Positions 31,775-40,638 of a stretch of 64,000 nucleotides of DNA are shown here, one piece after another. Positions within the stretch are counted from its first letter, which is position 1. Every line of letters starts with the position of its first letter. The notes under the pieces are model-generated. The model searched no databases. It worked only from the letters and a program-made list of their open reading frames with translations, and was not told the DNA's origin. Origin of the DNA: Devosia sp. YIM 151766 (lineage in GTDB: Bacteria > Pseudomonadota > Alphaproteobacteria > Rhizobiales > Devosiaceae); NCBI RefSeq assembly GCF_030285925.1, contig NZ_CP127251.1, forward strand, positions 2,775,001-2,839,000, in the 5' to 3' direction. A program made the translations under genes and the position numbers.

Positions 31775-32760
31775 TGCTGCGCGCCGCCCTTGCCGTGCTG
31801 CTGCTGAGCCTGGCCAATGGGGCCTGGGCGGTGGAGGCGACGGTAAGCGCAGCGCAGGTCACCCGCTTCAAGGGCGCCGAACTCGACCAGCAGGTGGACA
31901 GCCTGATCTTTCGCGGCGGACTGACCCTGCAAAGCCCCGACGACACCTTTGGCGGATTGTCGAGCGTTACCCGGACCGGCGCGGAGCAACGCATCGCCTT
32001 CATCTCCGACCGGGGGCATTTCGTTTCCGGACAATTGGCTTATGACGAGTCCGATCGGCTGTTCGGATTTATCGGCGTCCATATCGAGGCGATGCAGAAT
32101 TCCGTGGGCCAACCGCTGCCGCGCCAATATGCGCGCGATGCCGAAGGCATGGATACGATATGGCGCGATGGGGAGCCGGCGGCGGTGCGGGTTTCCTTTG
32201 AACATCTGACGCGGGTGGCCGATTTCGCCATCACCAATGGCCGTCCGGGCGGCGCGGCGCGCGAAGTCGCCATCCCGCAATGGCTTACCGATCTGCGCAC
32301 CAATGAATCGCTGGAATCGATCTGTATCGCGCCGCCGGCATCGCCCATTGCCGGTTCGACCCTGCTGCTCACCGAGGAAGCGCTGGACGCGCAGGGCAAT
32401 CATCGCGGCGAATTGCTGGGGGTGAACGACAAGGGGCCGATCGGCTATGTCAATTCGCCCATCGTCAACCCCACCGATTGCGCCTTTCTGCCCAATGGCG
32501 ACCTGCTGGTACTGGAGCGGGGCGTATCGCTGTTCGCCTTCGTCATGAATCTGCGGCGGGTGCCGGCGGCCGAGGTGCGGCCGGGCAACCTGATGCGCGG
32601 CGAATTGCTGCTCTCGGCGCAGGGGCCCGAGATCGACAATATGGAAAGCCTGATGGTGCACACCACGCCGGGCGGCGAGACGCGCATCTTCATGGGCTCC
32701 GACAATAATTTCAACGGCTGGCAGCGGACGCTGCTGCTGGAATTCGCCCTGCCCGAGTGA
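31771..32760 (+). CDS. esterase-like activity of phytase family protein, secreted
   Basis: This 329-residue exported protein has a signal peptide (1-20, cleavage after GAWA) and a predicted beta-propeller of the phytase-like family. Recognisable blocks are [56 protein letters not shown] and DNMESLMVH. Family members are annotated as esterase-like, but activity is mostly unproven. It overlaps cobT by 4 bases, so it belongs to the cobST transcript; a link to cobalamin is not obvious. A second ATG at 31774 is possible. Confidence 0.8.
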   Translation: MMLRAALAVLLLSLANGAWAVEATVSAAQVTRFKGAELDQQVDSLIFRGGLTLQSPDDTFGGLSSVTRTGAEQRIAFISDRGHFVSGQLAYDESDRLFGFIGVHIEAMQNSVGQPLPRQYARDAEGMDTIWRDGEPAAVRVSFEHLTRVADFAITNGRPGGAAREVAIPQWLTDLRTNESLESICIAPPASPIAGSTLLLTEEALDAQGNHRGELLGVNDKGPIGYVNSPIVNPTDCAFLPNGDLLVLERGVSLFAFVMNLRRVPAAEVRPGNLMRGELLLSAQGPEIDNMESLMVHTTPGGETRIFMGSDNNFNGWQRTLLLEFALPE

Positions 32761-32786
32761 GCGTCCTGCTATGCCGGCGCGGAGTG

Positions 32787-33422
32787 CTAGGCGGCCACCG
32801 GCATGCGGCGCAAGACAAGATCGCGAATGGTCTTGTAGGGCGCCAGCATCAGCACGGCCATGACCAGCTTTACCAAGAAATCGCCCAAAGCCAGGGATTG
32901 CCAGAGTTCGACCTGCGGCCCCAGGCCGAGCAAGGGCGCGGGGAAGGCGAGCGAGGAATCCTCCAGCCCGAACCAGGTGTCGATGCCGGCAAAGGCCGGA
33001 GCCATGGCGAGGGAGAAGAAGATCGCCGTATCGAGCGCCGAACTGAACAGCGACGAGAACATCGGCGCATGCCACCACGGCCCGTTGCGCAATCGGTGGA
33101 AGATCGACACGTCGAGCAATTGGGCCACGAGGAAGGCCGAGCCGGAGGCGATGGCGATGCGCGGCGTCGCCAGCCAGATGGAGAGCACCACCGCGACGGC
33201 GAAGCCGGCGACGACGACGAGGCGGGTCCGTTGCGGGCCGAAAGCGCGGTTGGACAGGTCGGTGACCAGGAACGCCACCGGATAGGTAAAGGCGCCCCAG
33301 GTGAGCAGGTCGCCGATATGAACGGCGCCCAGGGTCACATCGACCGGGAATTGCACGAGGAAATTGGAGGCGGCGACTACGGCCACCATGGCGGCCACGG
33401 CCACCAGAAAACGAGACAGCAT
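32787..33422 (-). CDS. queuosine precursor transporter (VUT/YhhQ family)
   Basis: This 211-residue inner-membrane protein has about six hydrophobic helices. The family block GAFTYPVAFLVTDLSNRAFGP and the FSSALDTAIFF segment identify it as a YhhQ/COG1738 vitamin-uptake transporter. In E. coli the homologue imports preQ0/preQ1 for tRNA queuosine synthesis. The ATG at 33420-33422 follows AAAGGATGG. It lies behind the rpmB terminator on the same strand. No preQ1 riboswitch was recognised in the 100-base leader. Confidence 0.9.
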   Translation of the reverse strand: MLSRFLVAVAAMVAVVAASNFLVQFPVDVTLGAVHIGDLLTWGAFTYPVAFLVTDLSNRAFGPQRTRLVVVAGFAVAVVLSIWLATPRIAIASGSAFLVAQLLDVSIFHRLRNGPWWHAPMFSSLFSSALDTAIFFSLAMAPAFAGIDTWFGLEDSSLAFPAPLLGLGPQVELWQSLALGDFLVKLVMAVLMLAPYKTIRDLVLRRMPVAA

Positions 33423-33464
33423 CTGACCATCCTTTATGTCCGCGGGCCGGCATCGGACCGGTGC

Positions 33465-33502
33465 GGAAAAGAAAACCGCGCGGAGCAGCTCACTCCACGC
33501 GG
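33465..33502 (-). terminator. Rho-independent terminator after rpmB
   Basis: On the minus strand a GC-rich stem (CCGCGTGGAG pairing with CTCCGCGCGG, one mismatch) is followed by TTTTCTTTT. It begins about 24 bases after the rpmB stop. Confidence 0.75.
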
Positions 33503-33525
33503 CGAAAACTGTAGCGGAAAATCGC

Positions 33526-33810
33526 TTAGGCGGCGAGGGCCGCGCGGATTTCCTTCTTGATGCCCTGGGCCATCGGGCTGAGGTCGGCGTCGTCCTGCTT
33601 GAGCAGGAAAGCGTCGAGACCGCCACGATGCTCGACCGTGCGCAGCGCGGCGGCGGAGATACGCAGCCTGACCGAGCGGTTCAGCGCATCGGACAGCAGG
33701 GTGACGTTCACCAGATTGGGGAGAAAGCGGCGGCGGGTGCGGTTGAGGGCGTGCGAAACATTGTTGCCCACCATTACGCCCTTGCCGGTCAATTCGCAGC
33801 GACGTGCCAT
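33526..33810 (-). CDS. rpmB: 50S ribosomal protein L28
   Basis: This 94-residue ribosomal protein starts [20 protein letters not shown] and continues with [13 protein letters not shown], the canonical L28 N-terminus. C-terminal residues [18 protein letters not shown] match the alphaproteobacterial form. An AGGA precedes the ATG. A well-formed promoter stands about 80 bases upstream and a terminator follows, so it is a single-gene transcript. Confidence 0.97.
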   Translation of the reverse strand: MARRCELTGKGVMVGNNVSHALNRTRRRFLPNLVNVTLLSDALNRSVRLRISAAALRTVEHRGGLDAFLLKQDDADLSPMAQGIKKEIRAALAA

Positions 33811-33891
33811 TTGGTCGATATCCTGTTTGTGTAAAGGTCCTGCGTGGCGGAATATCCGCGACGGGCCTCGATTGTGATGAAATCTGCCGGC

Positions 33892-33920
33892 TCTGTAGAG
33901 AAAACAGCCCGGTTCGTCAA
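33892..33920 (-). promoter_or_regulatory. sigma-70 type promoter of rpmB
   Basis: On the minus strand TTGACG (33915-33920) and TACAGA (33892-33897) are separated by exactly 17 bases. The predicted start gives a leader of about 75 bases before rpmB. Confidence 0.65.
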
Positions 33921-34050
33921 GCCAAACGCCGATTCAAACAGGCGCGAGCGCCTTGCGCGACGCCGGGAGCGACGGCACGGTGACAGCTGAAAATGATTCG
34001 CTCCCGTCCGGCCAGCGCCTCCGGCGGGCGCCCCAGCCGAGAAACTTGTC

Positions 34051-34836
34051 GTGATCCGTTCCGCCCTCGCTTTGCTTACCCTGCTTGCCCCCCTTGCCGC
34101 CCAGCCCGTGCTGGCGGCGCCCGTCGATGCGCGGGTGAGTTATGTCGTTACCGTAGGGGGCATCAATGTGGCCCTGGTCGATATCGACTTCGATGATGAC
34201 GGCCGCCGCTATGGCTTCGAGCTTTCGGCGCGGGTGACCGGGCTGGGCAATGTCGTCGCCAGCGGCACGGCCAAGGCCAATGTCGACGGCTCCTCGTCGG
34301 GATCCGTCCTGCAATCGGAGCGCTTCCAGCTCGAAACCCGGGCCAATGGCGAATTGTTCAATGTCGATGTCGGCTTTGTAGGGCGCAATGTCGGCTCGTT
34401 CCAGGTGAACCCGCCGGTGCTCGATTCCTATGACCGGGTGCCGCTGGAACGCACGCATCTGACCGGAGTGGGCGATTTTCTCTCGTCCTTCATGCTCAAG
34501 GGCCGGGCACTCGACCGATCGCTGTGCCAGCAGGACTTCAAGATCTTCACCGGCGTGGAGCGCTTCAATATCAGGATGGGTTTTCTCGATAATGACGAGG
34601 CGACCTCGCCGCGCACCGGCTATCAGGGGCCGCTGGTCGCCTGCTCGGTGAAGTACCAGCCGGTCTCCGGCCATTTCGACAGTTCGGAAATGACGCAATA
34701 TCTGGCCGATACCAGCCGCATCATCCTCTGGTATGCGCCACTGGGCGCCTCCGGCTATTTCGTGCCCTATCGCGTCATTATCGGCACCAGCATGGGCGAT
34801 CTGTCCATGGTGCTGACCAGCGCCCGCGCCGATTGA
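34051..34836 (+). CDS. DUF3108 domain-containing exported protein
   Basis: This 261-residue protein has a signal peptide (about 1-22, cleavage after VLAAP) and a single DUF3108 domain. It begins with the strand-rich YVVTVGGINVALVDIDF and ends with YFVPYRVIIGTSMGDLSM. The start is GTG at 34051. Function is unknown; the family is secreted and predicted to be beta-rich. It is divergent from rpmB. This rpmB, DUF3108 and helicase order is common in Hyphomicrobiales. Confidence 0.85.
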   Translation: MIRSALALLTLLAPLAAQPVLAAPVDARVSYVVTVGGINVALVDIDFDDDGRRYGFELSARVTGLGNVVASGTAKANVDGSSSGSVLQSERFQLETRANGELFNVDVGFVGRNVGSFQVNPPVLDSYDRVPLERTHLTGVGDFLSSFMLKGRALDRSLCQQDFKIFTGVERFNIRMGFLDNDEATSPRTGYQGPLVACSVKYQPVSGHFDSSEMTQYLADTSRIILWYAPLGASGYFVPYRVIIGTSMGDLSMVLTSARAD

Positions 34837-35070
34837 GCTGTCCCGCTTTCGGACGGTCAACGGCTTTTTCGATAATTTTTGTCGCGCCCGCTGCCGGAAA
34901 TGCTTCCTGCATCGGTTAATGCCGGTAGCCCGTTGGCCCTCTGCTTGTGCAAGGTCTTGGCAGGAATGGGGTGCCTCGACGCTTTATTAACTCCAAATTT
35001 ACCATGATGACCGGGTTTCCGCGGTTTCCACGGCTCCCCTTGGCCTCTTTGTGGACCTGCCGGCGCGCAC

Positions 35071-35136
35071 CTACCAGATATGGTGGAGAACAAAGCCGCA
35101 TTTCCCCGATTGACGCGATTCTGTCCTGCTTTGTTC
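35071..35136 (+). promoter_or_regulatory. structured element, copy 1
   Basis: The element starts with CTACCAGATATGGTGG (35071-35086), followed by AGAACAAAGCCGCATT. GAACAAAGC (35088-35096) pairs with GCTTTGTTC (35128-35136) across a 31-base loop. A second copy stands 427 bases downstream with compensatory stem changes. See the findings. Confidence 0.55.
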
Positions 35137-35497
35137 CGGGTTTGGCCCCCAAGTTAAGAGCGCCGGGATTATTCGGTGAAAAATGTGCCGGAACAGGACT
35201 GCGCGATACCGGCCGGCAATTCTCGCTCACCGTGAAGAGCCCGACCGAGAAATCCCAGTACGCCCCTGTGCCATCCTGGCACGTCAATCAGCTATTTCGT
35301 CAAAATCCGCCGAATGAGAGGCCGGGCAGCCTGGGTCTTATCCTGAACGCGGGAAAAATCTGCGCGGCGACGGCGTTTACCGCCCCTTCATCTCTTCCCG
35401 ATTTCCGCCGGTTTTTACCAGATCGTAACCAAGCTGAACGGGTTTCGGCGCCGGAGTGACCGTCAGGGCCGCTTCTTGTGGGCCTGTCCCGTCCAGC

Positions 35498-35563
35498 CCA
35501 CCATATCTCGTAGAGAACGAAACCGGATTCGGTGAGTCGCGCCGATTCGATGCTGTTTCGTTC
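35498..35563 (+). promoter_or_regulatory. structured element, copy 2
   Basis: CCACCATATCTCGTAG (35498-35513) is the reverse complement of the first block of copy 1 with one mismatch. It is followed by AGAACGAAACCGGATT. GAACGAAAC (35515-35523) pairs with GTTTCGTTC (35555-35563) across a 31-base loop. It ends 118 bases before the helicase start. Confidence 0.55.
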
Positions 35564-35681
35564 CGCATCCGTTCGGCTGGTTAATCATGGTGGCAAAAAG
35601 GCGGCAGGGATTGTCCTTTTGCGGGACAAGCCCCCGCGCCCTCTCGCATCGGCAGCGCCGATTGCCTACATAGGGCCCACG

Positions 35682-38657
35682 ATGACGTTTGCACCCTCCC
35701 ATTCGGTCAAGGCCATTCTGGGCCCGACCAATACCGGCAAGACCTATTTCGCCATCGAGCGCATGCTGGCCCATCCCTCCGGGATGATCGGGCTGCCTTT
35801 GCGGCTGCTGGCGCGCGAGGTCTATCAACGGGTGGTGGAGCGGGTGGGCGAACAGGCCGTGGCCCTGGTTACCGGCGAGGAACGGATCGTGCCGGCCAGG
35901 CCGCGCTATTGGGTGGCGACCGTGGAAGCCATGCCTATGGATATCCATGTCGATTGCGTGGCGGTGGACGAAATCCAGACCGCCACCGATTTCGACCGCG
36001 GCCATGTGTTCACCGAGCGGATATTGAAGGCGAGGGGTTTGCAGGAGACGCTGCTGCTGGGCTCGGCTACCATGGCCGGCGTGGTGCGCAAGCTCGTTCC
36101 CCATGCCGAAATCATCGACCGGCCGCGATTTTCCCAGCTCACCTATGCCGGCAGCAAGAAACTGTCGCGCCAGCCGCCGCGTTCGGCCATCGTCGCCTTT
36201 TCGGCGCGGCAGGTCTATGCCATTGCCGAATTGATCCGCCGCGAGCGCGGCGGAGCGGCGGTGGTGATGGGGGCGCTTTCACCGCGCACCCGCAACGCCC
36301 AGGTCGACCTCTACCAGAATGGCGACGTCGACTTTCTCGTGGCCACCGATGCCATCGGCATGGGGCTCAATCTGGACATCCACCATGTCGCCTTCGCCGA
36401 CGATACCAAATTCGATGGCCGTCAAAGCCGGCCGCTGACCCCCGCCGAGCTGGGCCAGATCGCCGGCCGCGCCGGGCGTCACCGGCACAACGGCACTTTC
36501 GGGGTGACCGGGGGCACTGAAGGGTTCGACGAGGAATTGGTGGTGCAGCTCGAAACCCATGATTTCGAGCCGGTCCGGGTCGTGCAATGGCGCAACAGCC
36601 TGTTGGATTTCTCGTCCATCGAGCGGCTGCGGAATTCGCTGGAAGCGGCGCCGCAGGATCGAACCCTCACCCGCGTGCCCATTGCCACCGATCAATTGGC
36701 GCTGGAATTTCTTGCCCGAAATGAAGCCGGCGCCCTGGCGCGCGGCCATGAAGCGGTCAAACTGCTCTGGGAATGTTGCCAGATTCCGGATTATCAGGGG
36801 ATTTCCCCGGCGGCGCATGGGGAAATCGTCACCCGCATCTATTCGGATTTGAGACGAATTGATCGAGTCGACGCCGACTGGATTGCCGAGCAGGTGCGGT
36901 TTTGCGACAATGCGGAGGGCGACATTGACACACTCAGCAACCGGATCAAGCAAATCCGTAGCTGGACCTTCGTCGCGAACCGTAAAAACTGGCTTGAAGA
37001 CCCCGGCTATTGGCGCGAAAAGACACGGGATATTGAAGACCGCCTGAGCGACGCCCTGCATGAGCGTCTCACCCAGCGCTTCGTCGACCGACGCACCAGC
37101 GTACTGCTCCGCCACCTGAAAGACAAACGTATGGTATCTCCCGAAATCAATGAGCGCGGCGAAGTCAGGCTGGAAGGCCACCTCATCGGCACGCTCGAAG
37201 GCTTCCGTTTTACTCTGGCCCGCAATGACGGCGAGCTGGATGCCAAAGGCTTGCGGGGCGCCGCCGATTCGGTGGTGGCGCCGGAGATATGCAATCGTGC
37301 CGACAGATTGGCCGGTTCGCCAAATGAAGAATTCGTGTTGGCCACCGATGGAAGATTGCGCTGGCGTGGCGAAATCGTCGCCGAACTGGCCGAAGGCGAC
37401 AGCCTTTATCGACCGCGCATCATCATGCTGGCCGACGAGACGCTGACCGGGCCGGACCTGGAAAAGGTGCAGGACCGTCTCTCGCTCTGGCTGCGCCACC
37501 ATATCAATACCGTGCTCGAACAGGTGATGGCGCTCGAAGCGCCGGCCGATATCGAGGGCACGGCGCGAGGCCTGGCCTATCGCTTGTTCGAGCATCTGGG
37601 CCTGCTGCCGCGCGCGGCGGTGGCCGACGAGGTCAAGGGCCTCGATCAGGAGGTGCGCGGCAAGCTGCGGAAGCTGGGGCTCAAATTCGGCGCCTATCAC
37701 ATCTATCTGCCGCTCTCGCTCAAGCCGGCGCCGCGCGAATTGGCGCTGATCCTGTTCGCCCTCAAGCATGGCGGCATCCGCCAGGCCGGCGTGACCGATA
37801 TCCCCCATATCGTGCTTTCGGGCCGCACGTCCTTCCTGGTCGACCCGGAAGTCGATCCCCGACTCTATGAGGTCGCGGGTTTCAAGGTCGCGGGCAAGCG
37901 GGCGGTGCGCGTCGATATTCTCGAACGCCTGGCCGATATCATCCGCCCGTTGATCGCCCTGGATGCCGGACGTCCCTATCAGGGCGAATTGCCGGCCGGC
38001 GCGGCCGAGGGCAATGGTTTCCGCGTCACCGTGGAAATGACCAGCCTGCTCGGCTGTTCGGGCGAGGATTTTTCCTCGATCCTCAATTCGCTGGGCTATC
38101 GGGTGCGCCGCACCCCCAAGGCGCCGGCACCGGTGACGCCAGAGGAAGCGTCCGCGGAAGCGCCGGCGCTGGACCAGGTGCTGGCGGACAATCCGGCCAG
38201 CATCGAGCCCGAAAATGAAGCGGGTGAGGCAGTCGATATCCCGGCGCCGGTGGAGAATATCGCGGAAGGCGCGATTGCCGATGCCGCTCCTGCCGAAGCC
38301 GAAGCGGTGGAGCCGGCGGTTCCGGCCGAGCCGGAATTCGACGAGGTCTGGTTCCCGGGCCGCCGCAACAACGACCAGCGCCGCCATGAGCCGCGCGGCC
38401 GCCGCGAGGCCGAGGGCGACAACCAGCAGGGTCGTCGCCACGAGCGCCCGCGCACCGGCAAAGGTCCGCGCCGGCCCGAGGCCGAGGACGGTCCGCGTGG
38501 CCCCAGACCCAATGGCAAGGGCCGCGAAGACAATCGCAATCGCCCGAGCAAGGGCGAGACCAAGGATCGGCGTCCGGCGCGGGAGGACCGCAAGCCCGTC
38601 TTCGATCCGGACAGTCCCTTCGCCGCGCTTGCCGCCCTGCGCGGCAAGACGGAGTAG
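35682..38657 (+). CDS. SUV3/MgpS-like DEAD-type RNA helicase
   Basis: This 991-residue helicase is related to mitochondrial SUV3 and to rhizobial MgpS. Walker A GPTNTGKT is at 14-21, the DEIQ box near 93 (VAVDEIQTA), and motif VI QIAGRAGRH near 258. The rest of the SUV3-like core continues to about 820. The tail (about 820-991) is acidic first (many E, A and P), then rich in R, G and P, and is probably disordered and RNA-binding. The ATG at 35682 gives the conserved start MTFAPSHSVKAILGPTN; the open frame extends 50 codons upstream without homology-like sequence. The S4 gene follows after 3 bases. It probably acts in RNA processing or decay. Confidence 0.88.
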   Translation: MTFAPSHSVKAILGPTNTGKTYFAIERMLAHPSGMIGLPLRLLAREVYQRVVERVGEQAVALVTGEERIVPARPRYWVATVEAMPMDIHVDCVAVDEIQTATDFDRGHVFTERILKARGLQETLLLGSATMAGVVRKLVPHAEIIDRPRFSQLTYAGSKKLSRQPPRSAIVAFSARQVYAIAELIRRERGGAAVVMGALSPRTRNAQVDLYQNGDVDFLVATDAIGMGLNLDIHHVAFADDTKFDGRQSRPLTPAELGQIAGRAGRHRHNGTFGVTGGTEGFDEELVVQLETHDFEPVRVVQWRNSLLDFSSIERLRNSLEAAPQDRTLTRVPIATDQLALEFLARNEAGALARGHEAVKLLWECCQIPDYQGISPAAHGEIVTRIYSDLRRIDRVDADWIAEQVRFCDNAEGDIDTLSNRIKQIRSWTFVANRKNWLEDPGYWREKTRDIEDRLSDALHERLTQRFVDRRTSVLLRHLKDKRMVSPEINERGEVRLEGHLIGTLEGFRFTLARNDGELDAKGLRGAADSVVAPEICNRADRLAGSPNEEFVLATDGRLRWRGEIVAELAEGDSLYRPRIIMLADETLTGPDLEKVQDRLSLWLRHHINTVLEQVMALEAPADIEGTARGLAYRLFEHLGLLPRAAVADEVKGLDQEVRGKLRKLGLKFGAYHIYLPLSLKPAPRELALILFALKHGGIRQAGVTDIPHIVLSGRTSFLVDPEVDPRLYEVAGFKVAGKRAVRVDILERLADIIRPLIALDAGRPYQGELPAGAAEGNGFRVTVEMTSLLGCSGEDFSSILNSLGYRVRRTPKAPAPVTPEEASAEAPALDQVLADNPASIEPENEAGEAVDIPAPVENIAEGAIADAAPAEAEAVEPAVPAEPEFDEVWFPGRRNNDQRRHEPRGRREAEGDNQQGRRHERPRTGKGPRRPEAEDGPRGPRPNGKGREDNRNRPSKGETKDRRPAREDRKPVFDPDSPFAALAALRGKTE

Positions 38658-38660
38658 AAT

Positions 38661-39068
38661 TTGGCAGGGCCGGCCGAGGCAAGGCTCCGCAAGGAGCGGC
38701 TCGACCGGTTCCTGTTCTTTTCGCGCGCCGTGAAATCGCGGACCCTGGCGCAGAAAATCATCGAATCCGGCGCCATTCGCATCAATTCCGAAAAAACCGG
38801 ACGCTCCGATCACAAGGTCGGCGCCGGCGATGTGCTGACCATGTCCATCCATGGCCGGATTCTGATCTGGCGCATTCTCGATCCCGGAACGCGGCGCGGT
38901 CCGGCCAGCGAGGCGCAAGGGCTCTATGAGGACCTGTCACCGCCATCGCTGCCGAGGCCCGCACTGTCGCCCTATGAAGCGGCCATCGCCGAACGCCTGC
39001 CGGGAGCCGGACGGCCGACCAAGAAGGAGCGGCGGGAGACGGACAAATTGCACGACGGGGAGCAATAG
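38661..39068 (+). CDS. RNA-binding S4 domain protein (Hsp15-like)
   Basis: This 135-residue protein carries an S4 RNA-binding domain at about 10-65 ([20 protein letters not shown], then GAIRINSEK), as in Hsp15, which binds stalled 50S subunits. The C-terminal half is Pro/Arg-rich. The start is TTG at 38661, immediately after the helicase stop, so it is translated from the same message. The combination of an RNA helicase with an S4 protein fits ribosome-linked RNA metabolism. Confidence 0.85.
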   Translation: MAGPAEARLRKERLDRFLFFSRAVKSRTLAQKIIESGAIRINSEKTGRSDHKVGAGDVLTMSIHGRILIWRILDPGTRRGPASEAQGLYEDLSPPSLPRPALSPYEAAIAERLPGAGRPTKKERRETDKLHDGEQ

Positions 39069-39274
39069 CGGCCATCTCGCGGCCTGGCGGAGCGGGAAAT
39101 CCCCGCCGGCGAAGCCGCTTGGCAGAGCATTCCGCTTCACGGCGAACCTGCGCCAAACCGTCCCCCGGCCCGCCCTTGCGGCGGGGGTCAAAAGGGTTTA
39201 GCAACCGGGATGTTGAGACAGGCGGACCGACTTCCCCCCAGGTCGGATCGCCTTTGGACGGGATCGCCTCCGAG

Positions 39275-39613
39275 ATGACCTATATCGTCACCGACAATTG
39301 CATCGCCTGCAAATATACCGACTGTGTGGAAGTGTGTCCGGTGGACTGCTTCTATGAAGGCGAGAACATGCTGGTGATCCATCCGGACGAGTGCATCGAT
39401 TGCGGCGTCTGCGAGCCCGAATGCCCGGCCGAGGCGATCAAGCCCGATACCGAAAGCGGCCTGGACGACTGGCTGGAACTCAACCGCAAATTCGCCGCTA
39501 TCTGGCCGAACCTGACCGAGCGGCGCGACCCGATGCCCGAAGCCGACAACCGTGATGGCGAAACCGGCAAGCTGGAGAAATATTTCTCCGACGCCCCTGG
39601 CGAGGGCGACTGA
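39275..39613 (+). CDS. fdxA: 7Fe ferredoxin FdxA
   Basis: This 112-residue ferredoxin carries one [3Fe-4S] and one [4Fe-4S] cluster. By comparison with the family, C9, C17 and C50 hold the 3Fe cluster and C21, C40, C43 and C46 the 4Fe cluster; C12 and C25 are extra. The ATG at 39275 is the family start; an open frame upstream is not conserved. It follows the S4 gene by 206 bases, a gap that contains the inverted repeat CCCGCC/GGCGGG near 39171-39187. Confidence 0.95.
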   Translation: MTYIVTDNCIACKYTDCVEVCPVDCFYEGENMLVIHPDECIDCGVCEPECPAEAIKPDTESGLDDWLELNRKFAAIWPNLTERRDPMPEADNRDGETGKLEKYFSDAPGEGD

Positions 39614-39726
39614 GGCGCCGGCATTCCGGCCGCAAATCGGTGAGGCGCGACAAGGGCTTACCATGACGCCGCTAGCAGGACGCCGCCGGCTTCGCGGCCT
39701 CGTCGTGCTGGCCTGATTCGTCGTTT

Positions 39727-39755
39727 TTGATTCTGCTGAAAAATTGTGCTATGGT
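39727..39755 (+). promoter_or_regulatory. sigma-70 type promoter upstream of carD
   Basis: TTGATT (39727-39732) and TATGGT (39750-39755) are separated by exactly 17 bases in an AT-rich patch. Transcription would start near 39762, about 213 bases before the carD ATG. Confidence 0.6.
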
Positions 39756-39788
39756 CTGGCCATATGCAGTTGAGCCCGTCACCCAGCC

Positions 39789-39812
39789 CGTGCCGCAAGG
39801 CACGATTTTTTT
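39789..39812 (+). terminator. intrinsic terminator inside the carD leader
   Basis: CGTGCC (39789-39794) and GGCACG (39799-39804) enclose the stable GCAA tetraloop and are followed by A and seven T residues. It lies 176 bases after fdxA but only about 27 bases after the predicted carD transcription start, so it could serve as an attenuator for carD as well as a terminator for fdxA. Confidence 0.75.
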
Positions 39813-39974
39813 GACAAACATCCATTGTTGCATGGCGTTCCGGACAAAGCGGACCCGGACGGCGTGAGGCTTTACTGCGCAGTAAGCGCCCAGATCGGGC
39901 GTCAACGAGTAGGAATGGCAGGTCCTTGCCGCAAGGAACCGGCCATTTGGGGCGTCAATAAGGAGTTCCAGCAT

Positions 39975-40541
39975 ATGGTAGCCAAGAAGCAGCAGCAGCG
40001 GCTTGGGTTCAAGACGGGCGAATTTGTCGTCTATCCCGCCCATGGTGTCGGCGTGATTGTCGGTATCGAGGAGCAGGAGGTCGCCGGTCTTGTTCTTGAG
40101 CTGTTCGTCATCAGCTTCGAGCAGGACAAGCTGACGCTCCGCGTTCCTGTGGCCAAGGTCAAGTCCGTCGGCATGCGCAAGCTGGCCGAGGACGAGGAAA
40201 TCCACAAGGCGCTGGAAACCGTCACCGGCCGCGCCCGCGTCAAGCGCACCATGTGGTCGCGTCGTGCCCAGGAATATGAAGCCAAGATCAATTCGGGCGA
40301 CCTGATCGCCATTTCCGAAGTGGTGCGCGATCTCTACCGCTCCGAAGAGCAGCCCGAGCAGTCCTATTCGGAACGCCAGCTCTTCGAGCAGGCCATGGAC
40401 CGCATGAGCCGCGAAGTCGGCGCCGTGCGCAAGCTGACCCTGACCGAAGCCGTCCAGCTTATCGAGAAGCAGCTCGCCAAGAGCCCCAAGCGGACCAAGG
40501 CCGATGCGGCCGAGGCGGAAAGCGACGAGGAAGCCGCGTAA
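39975..40541 (+). CDS. carD: CarD family transcriptional regulator
   Basis: This 188-residue RNA-polymerase-binding protein stabilises open promoter complexes in other bacteria. The CarD/TRCF RID domain (about 8-70) starts with FKTGEFVVYPAHGVGVIVGI. The helical C-terminal domain includes KRTMWSRRAQEYEAKINSGDL and ERQLFEQAMDRMSREV. The tail is acidic. The ATG at 39975 follows AAGGAG by 9 bases, and the longer open frame upstream has no such site. The long leader with a terminator suggests regulated expression. A strong terminator follows. Confidence 0.95.
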   Translation: MVAKKQQQRLGFKTGEFVVYPAHGVGVIVGIEEQEVAGLVLELFVISFEQDKLTLRVPVAKVKSVGMRKLAEDEEIHKALETVTGRARVKRTMWSRRAQEYEAKINSGDLIAISEVVRDLYRSEEQPEQSYSERQLFEQAMDRMSREVGAVRKLTLTEAVQLIEKQLAKSPKRTKADAAEAESDEEAA

Positions 40542-40563
40542 GCGGATTGCCGATATGAATTTG

Positions 40564-40594
40564 AACAAGGCCGGTGGAGACACCGGCCTTGTTT
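40564..40594 (+). terminator. bidirectional terminator after carD
   Basis: AACAAGGCCGGTG (40564-40576) and CACCGGCCTTGTT (40581-40593) form a perfect 13-base stem around the GAGA tetraloop, followed by T. It separates carD from the convergent methyltransferase gene. Confidence 0.85.
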
Positions 40595-40638
40595 CATCTT
40601 GGGCCATCTTCCCCCGGGCCGACCCGGCGCCTGATCCC

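Larger units (their letters stand above)
34837..35681. other. 845-base gene-free region before the helicase gene
   Basis: This is one of the longest spacers in the window. It contains two related hairpin modules (35071-35136 and 35498-35563, described separately), a 6-base hairpin GTGCCA/TGGCAC at 35268-35282, and several GANTC sites, three of them between 35526 and 35549. AT-rich patches with TTAA lie near 34915 and 34984. Open frames crossing it lack ribosome-binding sites and have unusual composition, so I treat them as noise. The region probably holds the promoter and a long leader of the helicase gene. Confidence 0.6.
39614..39974. other. fdxA-carD spacer and carD leader
   Basis: This 361-base stretch holds a good promoter at 39727-39755, an intrinsic terminator at 39789-39812, a perfect TTGACA at 39811-39816 that overlaps the terminator's T tract, and a hairpin (GGTCCTTG pairing with CAAGGAACC, one bulge) at 39921-39940. 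The hairpin ends 20 bases before the carD ribosome-binding site. The leader from the promoter to carD is about 213 bases. Confidence 0.6.

Noticed and set aside
33423..33525. PreQ1 riboswitch before the YhhQ transporter gene
   Set aside because: The spacer is mostly occupied by the rpmB terminator, and no preQ1 aptamer pattern was seen.
34947..35459. 170-codon open frame in the long spacer before the helicase
   Set aside because: There is no ribosome-binding site, the composition is unlike neighbouring genes, nothing recognisable is encoded, and it covers the first structured element.
35532..35681. N-terminal extension of the helicase
   Set aside because: The 50 extra codons are in frame but have no family-like sequence and include the arm of the second hairpin; the ATG at 35682 gives the conserved start directly before Walker A.
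39811..39833. TTGACA in the carD leader as a second promoter
   Set aside because: The -35 is perfect but no acceptable -10 lies 16-18 bases downstream; it is mentioned only as a possibility.
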